Assembly: GCA_009193035.1 (NCBI GenBank)
Contig: SWDT01000022.1
Span: 124,001-188,000 of the forward strand
Source of the DNA: Halicephalobus mephisto
Lineage: Eukaryota > Nematoda > Chromadorea > Rhabditida > Panagrolaimidae
Direction: 5' to 3'
DNA: 64,000 bases
Part shown: positions 23,797 through 34,854 of the stretch, piece by piece
Layout of the letters: every line of letters starts with the position of its first letter
Position numbering within the stretch: position 1 is the stretch's first letter
Made by a program: the position numbers and the translations under genes
Notes under the pieces: generated by a model
What the model was told of the DNA's origin: nothing
The model's database searches: none
Seen by the model: only the letters and a program-made list of their open reading frames with translations

Positions 23797-23982
23797 TTTA
23801 TCAAAATTCAAAGTCGAAATTCTAATTTTTCGTGTTAAAAAACATTTATGAACTTTTCTTACTGTAAGATATCCTTTCATTTAAGTCGATGAAATTGGAT
23901 ATCTGGATTTTTCGAATCATAAGGATTTATGAATCGTGTCTTAACACAGAAAATTAGAATTTCGACTTTGAATTTTGATAAT
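23797..23982. mobile_element. long-TIR foldback element, copy 2
   Basis: Same element 20 bases after copy 1, with identical centre (CTGTAAGATATCCTTTCATT) and ends TATCAAAATTCAAAGTCGAA on both strands. It lacks the extra AGAAATCAAAATT word of copy 1. Confidence 0.75.
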
Positions 23983-24270
23983 ATGAAACAGCCTACATCG
24001 TCTGGGTCATTTTGCAACTTCATTGAAATCCGATTTGGACTTTTTTGAGATGGATAAAACGGTCATGGACAGGAAATTAAAGGGATAATAACTAAGTAAG
24101 GGATAATGGATATTTTTCGAACAATTTAATACCTTCATGGATACAGTATACTGGCTACAATGAAAAGAAATAAAATTAATGAGTTAGTAATCAAAAAAAT
24201 CGTCAAATAATCGATTAAATAATTCGTAACAAAACTACAATTTGGAGTTTTTCGTAAAAACAACAAAGTA

Positions 24271-24447
24271 CAGTAGAACTTGAATATCAGATATCCCCGT
24301 TATAATGTATCCTTTGTTATAGCATACGGTGTGAGTGAGTGAGTTTGGTCAGTCTGCCTTCGAATTTATCCTAGATATAGTATATCCTTTCTTATAACAT
24401 ACGCTTTACCCGGTCTTGAAGGGGTACTTTATATCCAAGTTCTACTG
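24271..24447. mobile_element. CAGTAGAAC MITE, copy 1
   Basis: TA then CAGTAGAACTTGAATATCAG; right end GATATCCAAGTTCTACTG in effect (ATATCCAAGTTCTACTG) then TA. Termini of this type are typical of Tc1/mariner-pogo elements. 177 bases, no open frame. Confidence 0.85.
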
Positions 24448-24449
24448 TA

Positions 24450-24620
24450 CAATAGAACTTCGATATAAAATACCCCCGCTATGACATCTCTTGTTATAGC
24501 ATACGGTATGAGTGAGTTTGGTTAGTCTGTCTTCAAATTTATCCTCTCTATGATATATCCTTTCTTATAACATACGCTTTTCCCGGTCCCAACGGGGTAT
24601 TCTTTATCAAAGTTCTACTG
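24450..24620. mobile_element. CAGTAGAAC MITE, copy 2, abutting copy 1
   Basis: Begins CAATAGAACTTCGATATAAA directly after the TA that closes copy 1 and ends AAAGTTCTACTG before TA. Interior aligns with copy 1 (TTATAGCATACGGT, GAGTTTGG, TTTCTTATAACATACGCTTT). The two elements share one TA. Confidence 0.85.
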
Positions 24621-24629
24621 TAGTTAAAT

Positions 24630-25745
24630 GAAAAAGTACTGGTTCCAAAGCGAATGATACTTGAAGAGGTAGTAGAGTTCATAGTTGAGTAATGACTCAG
24701 ACTATATTCGTGGCAGGACTACAATTTCATATTGGTCTTGGAATAAAGAAAACTCTACTGACTAAAAAGTACTAATCCCACCACGAATGATGTATAAAAT
24801 AGTAATAATTAAGTTGGTAATTAAAAAATGACTCAAGTAACATTCGTGGTGGGACCACTACTTAGGATTTATTTTTTTTAGAACAAAGAAAACTATTGAC
24901 TAAAAAGTACTGGTCCCAGCACGAATGATGTATAAAATAGTAATAACTAAGTTGGTAATTAAAAAATGACTCAAGTAACATTCGTGATGAGACCACTACT
25001 TAGAATTTATTTTTTTTAGAATAAAGAAAAAAAGTCGATTAAAAAGTAATGGTCCCTTGACGAACTATATTAAAAAAGTAATGATCAGGTTCACAGTTGA
25101 AAGATGAATAAAAAGGCAGTCTTGGAATTCGAGAAAACAAAGATTAAAGGAATTATAAGCAAAAAAGCCGTTGGTCTTTTTTACGAATGATATTTAAGGA
25201 ACTAGTAATTAAATTCAAGGTCGAAAACTAAACCAAATATCATTCGTGTCGGGACCATTACTTGAGACCTAATCTAAGAAGATAACAATTGAGGAAAAAG
25301 TTGACTGAAAAGTTGTTAATTCTTCCACTAACTGTTTTTAAAAAATTTAGAACTAAGTTCGTAGATTAAGAAATTTCAAATTTTTCGTTTCAGGACTAGT
25401 AAATAAATTTTTTTCCTTTAAGAACAAGTACCAAAAATTAGGAAATTAAAAATACTTAGTCCCACCACGAATGATGTCTAAAAATAAATAATAAAATTTG
25501 TAATTTAAAACTAAAAAATTATTCGTGGTAGGACCAATAGTTAAATTTTTTTTAAAAATAAATACCAAAAATTAGGAAATTAAAAATACTTAGTCCCACC
25601 ACGAATGATGTTTAAAAATAAATAATAAAATTTGTAATTTAAAAATAAAACATTATTCGTGGTAAGATCGATATTTAAATTTTTTTAAAAAAATAAATAC
25701 CAAAAATTACGAAATTAAAAATATTTAGTCTCACCACGAATGATG
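24630..25745. repeat. hairpin tandem array, about eight ~130-base units
   Basis: Each unit starts near GGTCCCACCACGAATGATGT and ends near ACATTCGTGGTGGGACCA, the reverse complement, so every monomer can form a stem of about 15-20 bp with a 60-70 base loop. Conservation is highest in the stems and poor in the loops; the last unit is truncated. Confidence 0.75.
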
Positions 25746-26211
25746 TTTAATTTGTTTTTCGGCTTTAAATTGTCCATTAATCCTTTGGATACTGTAATTA
25801 TTATAATTTAAAAATAAATTATTTTTTTAATTTTTCGGAAAACAGAACTTCCGATGGAAAATTCAAAAAGCCTCTGGCATATTTGCAGGTTACTGTAACT
25901 AAGGAGAAATTTAAGGCCGAAGCTTTTTTGAAATTGTCCATTTTTAAATTAATTTTTAAAATCGAATCTTCCGGTGAGGATTAAGCATTTTTGGAACGAA
26001 AAATTTATCTTTGATCTTTTTAATTTTGCAAAAAATAAAAAATTTTGTTTTTCGATTTTTTTTAATTTGAAAATTTTTAAAATAAAATAAAAAAGATTTT
26101 TTCTGAAATATGATTTCGCAAATTCTGGTTATTTGGCTAAAAAGTAAAATAAAATATAAATCGAAAATTATTTACTGTAAAAAATAATAATTGATGTGGA
26201 AATTTAAGAAT
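25746..26211. other. AT-rich spacer, nothing assigned
   Basis: No open frame, repeat or inverted structure beyond simple AT runs. Confidence 0.4.
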
Positions 26212-26865
26212 TATTATTTCCACTCAAGACCATGAGAAAAATTTTTTTTCTAGGTCTCGAGTGGAAAACATTTATATATATTTTTATATTCTAATTTATA
26301 CATTATTTAAAGAAGATAAAAAATATTTAACAGAAATTTAAGAATTATTATTTCCACTCAAGACCATGAGAAAAATTTTTTATAAAGATTTTTTTCAAGG
26401 TCTTCAGTGGAAAGTATTAACACGTGGTTTTGAGTCTTAATTTATACATAATTTGAAGAGGATAAAAAATATTTAATAGAATTTAAGAATTATGATTTCC
26501 ATTCAGGACCATGAGGAAAGTTTTTTATAAAGATTTTTTTCTAGGTCTCGAGTGGAAAACATTTATATATATTTTTGTATCCTAATTTATACATAATTTG
26601 AAGAAGATGAAAAATATTTAACAGAAATTTAAGAATTATGATTTCCACTCAAGACCATTAGAAAAAGTTTTTTTATAAAGATTTTTTTCAAGGTCTTGAG
26701 TGGAAAGTATTAACACGTGGTTTTGAGTCTTAATTTATACATAATTTGGAAAAGATAAAAATATTTAACAGAAATTTAAGAATTATGATTTCCACTCAAG
26801 ACCATCAAAAAAAACTTTTAGACAATTTTTTTTCAAGGTCTTGAGTGGAAAATATTAACACGTGG
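26212..26865. repeat. hairpin tandem array with alternating monomer types
   Basis: Five units of about 130-140 bases. Each pairs TTTCCACTCAAGACCATGAG with TTTCAAGGTCTTGAGTGGAA. Units 1 and 3 share the variant CTAGGTCTCGAGTGGAAAAC followed by ATTTATATATATTTTT; units 2, 4 and 5 have CAAGGTCTTGAGTGGAAA and AACACGTGGTTTTGA. The 1-2-3-4 alternation suggests a dimer was duplicated. Confidence 0.75.
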
Positions 26866-27289
26866 TTTTGACTATCAACTGGTTGATTTCGATCTTTTTA
26901 TACAATTAAACCAGTAACAAAAACATACAGTAATAGCGAAATGAACATTTTTGAAATTTTCTGAATTTAGACAATTACGAAATCGTTTTTTAAAATTTTT
27001 AAAATTGATTATTTTCGACTTTTTTCAACTTCAAAGATTCCGAAAAAACAATTTTATAATCCTTAATTTTTTCAGTTTTTAATCCACAGTACTGTAAACT
27101 GTGTTTTAGAACCTTCGGATAAAAGTAATCCTTACATATATCGAGAACAATTATTTCTTAAAAAACCAAAAATTGCCTCAGGGGATTACCTCCACAACTG
27201 CCTTCTTTGTAGGTGGGAGTCCAACTAAGCATTTGTTATTCATAAAATCTCAAAAATTATCAACAAATTTTTATTTTTTTAAATCGTAA
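26866..27289. other. spacer, nothing assigned
   Basis: AT-rich sequence without recognisable gene, repeat array or RNA. Confidence 0.4.
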
Positions 27290-27660
27290 AAAAATTAAAA
27301 AATTAAAAAATTAAAAAATTAAAAATTTTAAAAAATTAAAATTTTAAAAAATTAAAAAATTAAAATTTTAAATATTTTAAAAATTTTTAAAAATTAATTT
27401 TTAAAAAATTTTAAAAACTAAAAAAATTCGAAATATTTAAAATTGAAAAATTTCAAAAAATTTAAATTTTTGAAATTTAAAAATTAAAAAAGTTGGAATT
27501 TTTAAATTCTTTAAATTTTAATTTTAAGATTAAAAAATCGAGATTTTCAAAAAAATTAAAACTTAAAAAATTTCGAAAATTTTTAATTTTTTTAAAAATT
27601 GAAATTTGAAAAAATTAAAGAATTAAAAATAAAAAGTTGAAAATCACGGAAAAAATTAAA
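27290..27660. repeat. A/T low-complexity tract
   Basis: Runs of AAAAAATTAAAAAATT and TTTTAAAAATT with almost no G or C. Confidence 0.85.
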
Positions 27661-27819
27661 ATAAATTTAAAAAAGAATAATTCGTGGAATTAAAAAATTA
27701 CAATTCAAAATTCGATGGAAAATTTTTCGACACGTTTTTGGAAAAATTGGAGATTTTGTCGTTATGTACTTTTACAGGTAAGAAATCAAAAAACTTTAAT
27801 TATTGTAAATAAATTAAAA

Positions 27820-28165
27820 TTGTAGGTCATACAATATTTAAAGAAATTTTAATTATTATAAGAAAATTAAAATTGTAGGTAATATAGTATTCCAAAAAAT
27901 TTTTAATTATTATAAATAAATTAAAATTGTACTTAATACAGTATTTAAAAAAACTTTAATTATTATAAGTAAGTTAAAATTGTAGGTAATACAGTATTTA
28001 AAAAAACTTTAATTATTATAAGTAAATTAAAATTATAGGTAATACAGTATTTAAAGAAATTTTAATTATTGTAAATAAATTAAAATTGTAGGTAATATAG
28101 TATTTAAAAAATTTTTAATTATTGTAAATAAATTAAAATTGTACTTAATACAATATTCCAAAAAA
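27820..28165. repeat. ~58-base minisatellite, six to seven copies
   Basis: Units of TAAATTAAAATTGTAGGTAA followed by TACAGTATTTAAAAAAACTT and TAATTATT. Period 55-62 bases. Confidence 0.8.
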
Positions 28166-28795
28166 ATTTTCAAAAAAGATTTTAACGATGTACGATTTTT
28201 TGGATTATTTCTAAATTTCTAAATTTTTTTTAATTAAAATTTTCTAAATTAAAATTTTTTAATATTTTTAATATTTTTATTTTTAAATTTTCAAAATTTT
28301 TATAAAAAAAATAATTTTTTAAAATTTTAATTTTTTGAGTAATATGTTCAACTTCGAATTCCGAAAATCTGTCTTGAGGAAATTTTAAAATGATCCCCTT
28401 TTGGAAAAAAGTGGTTTTTAATGAACTTAATTGAGCAATTCATCAAATTTGAAGGTTGTTTGAGATCAAAAATCTCCCACGTATTTCGAAATTATTTTTT
28501 TTATCAAAAATGACGTGGATAAAGAAGATAAGGAAGTCTCAAATGATGCTATCCAACTTTGTAGACTTTAATCCGGAAGCCCATCATTTTCTTTTCTGAA
28601 CTAATCTCATCCAGAAAAAATTGGATGATCCAAGAGAAGACAGCAGATAACCCAAACCGGTCCATTTCAGGCAATCGATCAGACAAACCGAAATAATTAT
28701 GTTTTAATCATTCAAAATTCCGTCGAATCGTTCAGAATCCAATTAACCGTTTTGGAAATTTCAAAATCCATCGGAAATTTCTGGATGATAAAAAT
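28166..28795. other. spacer with a unique segment
   Basis: 28340-28780 has ordinary mixed sequence (for example GGATGATCCAAGAGAAGACA) and no repeats; the rest is AT low complexity. No gene recognised. Confidence 0.4.
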
Positions 28796-28799
28796 TTTT

Positions 28800-29575
28800 A
28801 AATCTTTAAACTTTCTTACTTTTCAAATTTTTAAAAAATTTTTTTAAATTTCGTAATTTCTAAATTTTTAAATTTTTAAATTTTGTAATTTTTTAATTTA
28901 AAAAAAATTTTTTTTTATAATTTTTTTAATATTGAGATTTTGTAGAAAATTCTGAAATTTTTTGAACGTTTTTGGAATCTGGTAGAAGTTTCTGTAATTG
29001 TTGGAAATTTCATAAAAGTTTCTGAAATTTTTTAGAATTTCATAAAGTTTCTAAAATCTTCCAGAATCTAAAAGGTTTCTAAAATGTTTTAGAATTTCAT
29101 AGGAGTTTCTGAAAATTTCTAGAATTTCATAAAGTTTCTGAAATTTTTTAGAATTTTATAAAGTTTCTGAAATCTTTCAGAATCTAATAAAAGCTTTTGA
29201 AATTTTTAAAATTTCATAGATATTTTTAAAATTTTCTAAAATTTCATAAAGTTTCTAAAATCTTTGAGAATTTAGTAAAGCTTTTGAAATTGTTAGAAAT
29301 TTCTAAAATGTTTTAGAATTTCATAAATATTTTTAAAACTTCTAGAATTTCATAGATATTTCTAAAATTTTCTAGAATTTCATAAATATTTTTAAAATCT
29401 TCCAGAATTTTGTAAAAGCTTTTTAAATTTTTAGAATTTCATAGATATTTTTAAAATTTCTAGAATTTTATAAATATTTCTAAAAATCTTCCAGAATTTT
29501 GTAAAATCTTTAAAATTTTCCCGAATTTAATGGAGAATTTTAAAATTATCTGAAAATTAAGAATTCCAAATTTAA
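28800..29575. repeat. ~35-45-base degenerate tandem array
   Basis: Units of AGAATTTCATAAAGTTTCTG and AAATTTTTTAGAATTT, with A-run/T-run alternation close to every ten bases in places. More than fifteen units, all imperfect. Confidence 0.7.
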
Positions 29576-29579
29576 AAAT

Positions 29580-30060
29580 ATTTTTAAAATTCATTTAAAA
29601 ATTTTATAAAAAATTCATTTTTAATACTTTCAAATATTTTTTAAAATTCTAAAAATTTAAAATTTTTATAAAAACAATTTAAAAAAAATAATTTTTGATT
29701 TTTTTAATATTTTATTTTTCGAATTTTATTTACTTAAAATTCGATGTTTTGTAAAAAAAATATTTAAAAATTTAAAAAAAAAGTTATTTTTAAAATTTTT
29801 ATAAAAAAGTTATTTTTGATTTTTTTCAGTATTTTATTTTTCGAATTTTATTTACTTAAAATTTTACAATTTTATAAAAAAAATATTTAAAAATTGTTAA
29901 AAAAGTTATTTTTAAAGATTTTTATAAAAAAAGTAATTTTTGATTTTTTTCAATATTTTATTTTTCGAATTTTATTTACTTAAAATTCGATGTTTTATAA
30001 AATTCTTAAAATTCCAATCGAAAGAATTTTATTAAAAATGATTTATTTATTTTGTTGAAC
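29580..30060. repeat. ~130-base AT repeat, three copies
   Basis: TTATTTTTCGAATTTTATTT ACTTAAAATT blocks recur at about 29713, 29835 and 29955, each followed by poly-A/T filler and AAAGTTATTTTT. Confidence 0.7.
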
Positions 30061-30269
30061 AATGTAGTTTTATTTTTTGATCCGTCAATAGTTCAAGAAC
30101 GGATTGCTTCCCCCACAAAATAAACAAAAACTTTATTTTTTCGAGTACCTGAAGTTGTGTTTTCACGAGTTAAAACATGTTTCAAATTCCATCGGTTTTC
30201 GATCTTGAACATTTTATAACTTTTTTGATCTCTCAATTCCATAAATTTTTGTCAAAAAAATGAGTTTAA

Positions 30270-30970
30270 TTATGTTCAAAAAATTTAAATAAAATGCAAA
30301 ATTTCAAACAAAATTGATTTTAAAAATTTTGAATTTATTAAGTTTTTAATTTTTAATAAAATTGATTTTAAAAATATTGAATTTATTAAATTTTAAAATT
30401 TTTAATAAAACTGATTTTTAAATTATTTAAAAATTTAAATTTATTTAATTTTTAATAAAACTGATTTTAAAAATTCTGAATTTACTTAATTTTGAAATTT
30501 TTAATAAAATTAATTTTTAAATTTCAAACAAAATTGATTTTAAAAATCTTGAATTTATTAAATTTCTTAATTTTGAATAAAATTGATTTTAAAAATATTG
30601 AATTTATTAAATTTTTAATTTTGAATAAAATTGATTTTAAAAATATTGAATTTATTAAATTTTTTAATTTTTAATAAAACTGATTTTTAAATTATTTAAA
30701 AATATTAAATTTTAAAATTTTTAATAAAATTGATTTTAAATTTTTGAATTTACTTAATTTTGAAATTTCGAACAAAAATAATTTTAAAAATTCTGAATTT
30801 ACTTAATTTTTAAAATTTCTAATAAAATTTATTTTTAAAATTATTTAAAAATATTTAATTTATTTTATTTTTAGTAAAATTTATTTTTAAAATTGTTTAA
30901 AATTTAAAACTTTTTGGATTTTTTAAAATTGTTTAAAATTTAAAACTTTTTGGATTTTTTAAAATTTATT
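30270..30970. repeat. ~58-base AT minisatellite
   Basis: About ten units of AATAAAATTGATTTTAAAAA followed by TATTGAATTTATTAAAT. The 60-residue open frame at 30492-30674 is a product of the period. Confidence 0.75.
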
Positions 30971-31003
30971 TTTTAAAAAAAGCAAAAAGAGGAGTTCCGT
31001 TTG

Positions 31004-31111
31004 AGATAATCTTCAACCTTAAGCCCCGCCCTTTTTCACTACAAAATCAAGTATAAAAGTTTTCAATCATCTTCGAGGATAACTTTGAGGTTTTAGAAAC
31101 TCAAAAAGAAA
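31004..31111 (+). promoter_or_regulatory. promoter of the PLP enzyme gene: TATA box and GATA-type sites
   Basis: TATAAAAG at 31052-31059 lies 53 bases before the ATG, and AGATAA at 31004-31009 and GGATAA near 31077 match WGATAR-like sites. Nematode GATA factors of the ELT-2 class drive intestinal genes, so gut expression is a reasonable guess. The CCCCGCCC word at about 31023-31030 is another possible element. Confidence 0.55.
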
Positions 31112-32798
31112 ATGATTTCTGGAAAATTGTTCCTGATTCTGGCCACATTGGCTGTGGTTACGGTAAATGTCGTGGGATATACCCCGCTGACCTTGACCAA
31201 GACTCCATTCAACGAAGGAGGCCGTAAGTTTTTTAAATTTAAAAAATTATTAAATTTCAAAAATTATTAAATTTCAAAAATTATCTAATTTAAAAAATTA
31301 TTAAATTTAAAAAATTATTAAATTTCAAAAATTATTTAATTTTGGAAATTATTAAATTTAAAAAATTATTAAATTTCGGAACTTTTAGTTTCTTACTAGA
31401 TATAGAATTTTTAAAATTAGATTGATTGAAATTTTTTATTTTTATGATTTTATTAAATATGCAAATTTTCGAATTGTAAAATTCTTAGATTTTTAAACTT
31501 TTGAATTTTAAAATTTTTAAATTCTTAGATTTTCAAATTTTTAAATTTTCGAATTTTTAGAAGACTTTACTTGGAGACGGCAAGCGATTCAGAAGCTCTG
31601 GCGAGAAAGAAGAGAAATGGGGTACACGCCGATCAGAAAACTGACGATTCCTGGGATGCCTGATGTTGACTTGCTCTTCAAGGACGAATCTTCCACGAAA
31701 ACCGGGAATCTGAAGCACAGATTCAGCTGGGCTCTCTACATGTGGGCCTTGTTAGAAGGACATGTCAATCAGAACACTACTGTATTTGAGGCGTCGTCTG
31801 GAAACACGGCCACTTCTGAAGCTTACATGGCTCAGTTGATCGGAGTTCCGTTCATCGCCGTGATTCCGGACACGACGGAAGAAACGAAAGTGAATAATAT
31901 TAAAAAATTCGGTGGACAAGTTTTGAAAACTGACATTTCTTCGCAGTTCCAGAAGGTAGTTCTGGAGGCCGAGAAGAGCCACGGGTTCTACATGAACCAG
32001 TTCGCAAATGCCGACAAGGCGGAGGAGTTCCACGAGTCCACGAGAGGCCAGTTCGAGTCCACGAACGTCATGTACGAGATCCTCCAGCAACTCAAGGCCC
32101 AGAATCTGAAGGAACCCGACTTTTTTGTCCACACGGCCGGAACTGGAGGTACTATCAGCTCCGCCGGGAGATACATCCAGAAATACGGTATCAACACGAA
32201 AGTCATCATGGCTGACACTGAATTTAGTATCTATTATGATTACGTCATTAATGGAAAATTCAAAAATGAAAGTGGAGCTGATTTGTGGACGAAACCGGGC
32301 ATGGCAGGCACCGGGTTCGGGTACGGGGGACCCGCCATCCTCAGCGAAACCACCAGTCTCCAGCCCTCCGTCATCGACGCCGCCTACAAACTCCCGGATT
32401 TGGCCTCCACCGCCGCCATGCACGTTCTTCGAGAAAACGGAATCACCGGAGGAACAAGTACAGGAATGAATTTTTTGACATCATTGTCAATTGGATCTAA
32501 AGAACGAGCTAGAAAAAATCAAAGTCCTTTGAGAATTGTCACCATTTTGGCGGATTCTGCCGCTCTTTATGAAGGCAGTTATTACAATTTGACTTGGATT
32601 GAAGAAAAATTCGCTTCTCATGGAGGAATTCCCGTCTTCAATTGCTGGAAAAACGTCATCAGAAACTCCTACGTCATGGGCAACGACCCATTGGCTCTGG
32701 GAGGCGAGATCTGCTCCAAGGAGGCCGTCATGGCAAATCGGTCCAGAAGACTAAGAAGGAAAATGAGTGCCTTTGAAAATTACAGATTTATTTGGTAA
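31112..32798 (+). CDS. Secreted PLP-dependent cysteine synthase/CBS-family protein
   Basis: Exons 31112-31223 and 31561-32798 give 449 residues. Residues 1-22 form a clear signal peptide (KLFLILATLAVVTVNVVG). Fold-type II features follow: the PLP lysine candidate K89 in TKTGNLKHRF, the substrate loop ASSGNTATSEAY at about 115-126, the phosphate loop HTAGTGGTISSAG at about 228-240, and GITGGTSTGMNF toward the C-terminus. No CBS regulatory domain. The family makes or breaks C-S bonds of cysteine or homocysteine. The lysine context NLKHR departs from the common S-x-K-D-R, so substrate is open. From memory it resembles the C. elegans putative PLP-dependent protein F13B12.4, also with a leader. 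Some exon patches (32280-32450) are strikingly GC-rich. Confidence 0.88.
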
Positions 32799-32824
32799 TA
32801 ATTTTTAAATTATATTTAAAAATT

Positions 32825-33150
32825 GAATTGAAATAAAATAAATTTACACAAGGTTGATGAATCCAACAACACACCTGACTACAGTAATAATCAGGTTTTC
32901 GTGCCGAGAGGACTCACACGGCTCCTTACCGCGGTCCTAATAGTTACCTAAATTATTTTTTTTTGAAAACTTGCCTGAATAAAAGAATAAAGTAAATTTG
33001 CACAAGACTGATGAATCCAACAACACACTTGACTACAGTAGTAGTCAGGTTTTCGTGCTGAGAGGACTTACACGACTCCTTTCCGCGGTCCTAATAGATA
33101 TCTAAATTGTTTTTTTTTAAATTTGCCTGAATAAAAGAAAATAAATTTAT
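32825..33150 (+). repeat. ~165-base tandem duplication, structured
   Basis: Two copies beginning near AAATAAATTTACACAAG and GTAAATTTGCACAAG, each with GATGAATCCAACAACACAC, CAGGTTTTCGTGC and CCGCGGTCCTAATAG. Each has a small hairpin (CTGACTAC-AGTA-RTARTCAG) and an AGGAC/GTCCT pairing. It starts at the likely polyadenylation signal of the upstream gene (AATAAA at about 32837), so it may be a duplicated 3' UTR or a small RNA gene pair. Confidence 0.6.
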
Positions 33151-33399
33151 AATTTCTATAATCGTAAATAAAATTGTGAAATTAGTCAAAAAAGATCAAA
33201 AATCGATGATCGAAAAAAATGCAAAATAGGAATTTGCGATTTTTCAGAGACCTCCGTTTGATTATCAGTCCGTTTTTATTCAACAAAAATGCGTCAAAAA
33301 GTACTTCCAAAATAAAATAAAAAATTCGTAAAGTGGAATTTTCTGAAATTTTTCGTAAAATTCCACAAGATTCTGAAATTTTCGAAAATCTTTGAAAAT

Positions 33400-33720
33400 T
33401 TAAAAGAAATTTTTTGAATTTTTTAGAATATTACGAAATTTTGAAAATTTTATAAAAATTTTGAATTTTTTTATAATATTAAATTTTTGAAAATACTGTG
33501 TAAAATTCTGAAATTTGATAAAAATTTTTGAATTTTTTAGAATATTACGAAATTTTGAGAATTTTATAAAAATTTTGAATTTTTTTATAATATTAAATTT
33601 TTGAAAATTTTGTGTAAAATTCTGAAATTTGATAAAAATTTATGAATTTTTTAGAATATTACGAAAATTTTAGAATTTTAAAGTTTTTAGAATACAGTAG
33701 GAGATTTTGAAATTTTCGAG
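33400..33720. repeat. ~115-base AT repeat, about three copies
   Basis: TTGAATTTTTTAGAATATTACGAAATTTTG-type units (in pieces) recur at about 33415, 33530 and 33643. Non-coding. Confidence 0.65.
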
Positions 33721-33914
33721 AATTTTATAAAATTTTTGAAACTTTCATATTATAGGAAACTTTAAAAATTTTGTGGAAGATTCTGTAATATCATCAAAAT
33801 TTCTGGAACTTTATCAAATTCTGTAGAATCTTCCAGAATCCCTCGAAGACTTCTAAAACCTTCCAGAATCTGATGACAACTTTTAAAGTCACAAAATTGA
33901 GAAGTTTATTAACT

Positions 33915-34190
33915 GTTTCGAAAATTCGTGTCGAGATTTTTTTGTTGAAAAATTTATTTTTAAATTTTTATATTATATGATTGATTACGAAATAATCCAT
34001 AGTAAAATTTGAACTTCTAAGTTACTGTAGTTTCTAAAAATTCGTGTCGAGATTTTTTTGTTGGAAAATTTATTCTTAATTTTTATAATATAATTAATTA
34101 CGAAATAACCATCACAGAAAATCAGAAATTCTAAGTTACTGTAGTTTCTAAAAATTCGTGTCGGGACCCTTTCGTCATTTTTATTTTTAT
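33915..34190. repeat. ~112-base repeat carrying the TTCGTGTCGAGA core
   Basis: Three units: AAATTCGTGTCGAGATTTTT at about 33923, 34037 and AAATTCGTGTCGGGACCCTT at 34149, each preceded by TAAGTTACTGTAGTTTCT or similar. Confidence 0.75.
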
Positions 34191-34391
34191 TTTTTAAAAT
34201 AATATGATCTTTAGATTTTTCGTTCTTTATTGTGAAAGTTGATTCCCGAACGTATTTATTTATTCGATCGTTAAGAACAAAATTGTCGAAAAAAAGAAAA
34301 CTAACCTCTACGTGAATCAAAATACAAGTTTTTTAAAGTTTACTATTCGTGGATTAGGAAGTTGTTCATTTCGAATTCCAATTATGTTTTA

Positions 34392-34799
34392 CAAACAAAA
34401 AAACGTAACTTTTAGTACAGTAACAAATGCAAATCGTCACTATTAAGTTACAGTTTTCGTCAAAAATATTAAATATTAATTAAAAAAAGTGACGATTATG
34501 TTACATTTTTATCAAAAATATCAAAATTAATAAAAAAAAAGTGACGATTATGTTAGATTTTTATCAAAAATATCAAAATTAATAAAAAAAAAGTGACGAT
34601 TATGTTAGATTTTGTCACAAAAGTCAAATATTCATGAAAAAAGTGACGATTATGTTAGATTTTTATCAAAAATATTAAATATTAATTAAAAAAAGTGACG
34701 ATTATGTTAGATTTTTATCAAAAATATCAAAATTAATAAAAATGTGACGATTGTTGCATTTCGCATTTGTTATGAAGTTGAAAATTAAACTTTTTTGTG
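34392..34799. mobile_element. CGTAACTTTTGG-family MITE with internal minisatellite
   Basis: TA flanks at 34390-34391 and 34800-34801. Left CAAACAAAAAAACGTAACTT, right AATTAAACTTTTTTGTG. Six internal units of AAAAAGTGACGATTATGTTA plus ATTTTTATCAAAAATATCAA. Independent of the 15-20 kb cluster. Confidence 0.8.
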
Positions 34800-34854
34800 T
34801 ACAATATCAATTAAGATTTAGTCTTCTAAGTGAGAAAATTAAATATTGTTTTTT

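Noticed and set aside
31752..32423. 223-residue minus-strand frame opposite the PLP enzyme
   Set aside because: Shadow of a GC-rich exon; no motif, and the plus-strand protein has all family signatures.
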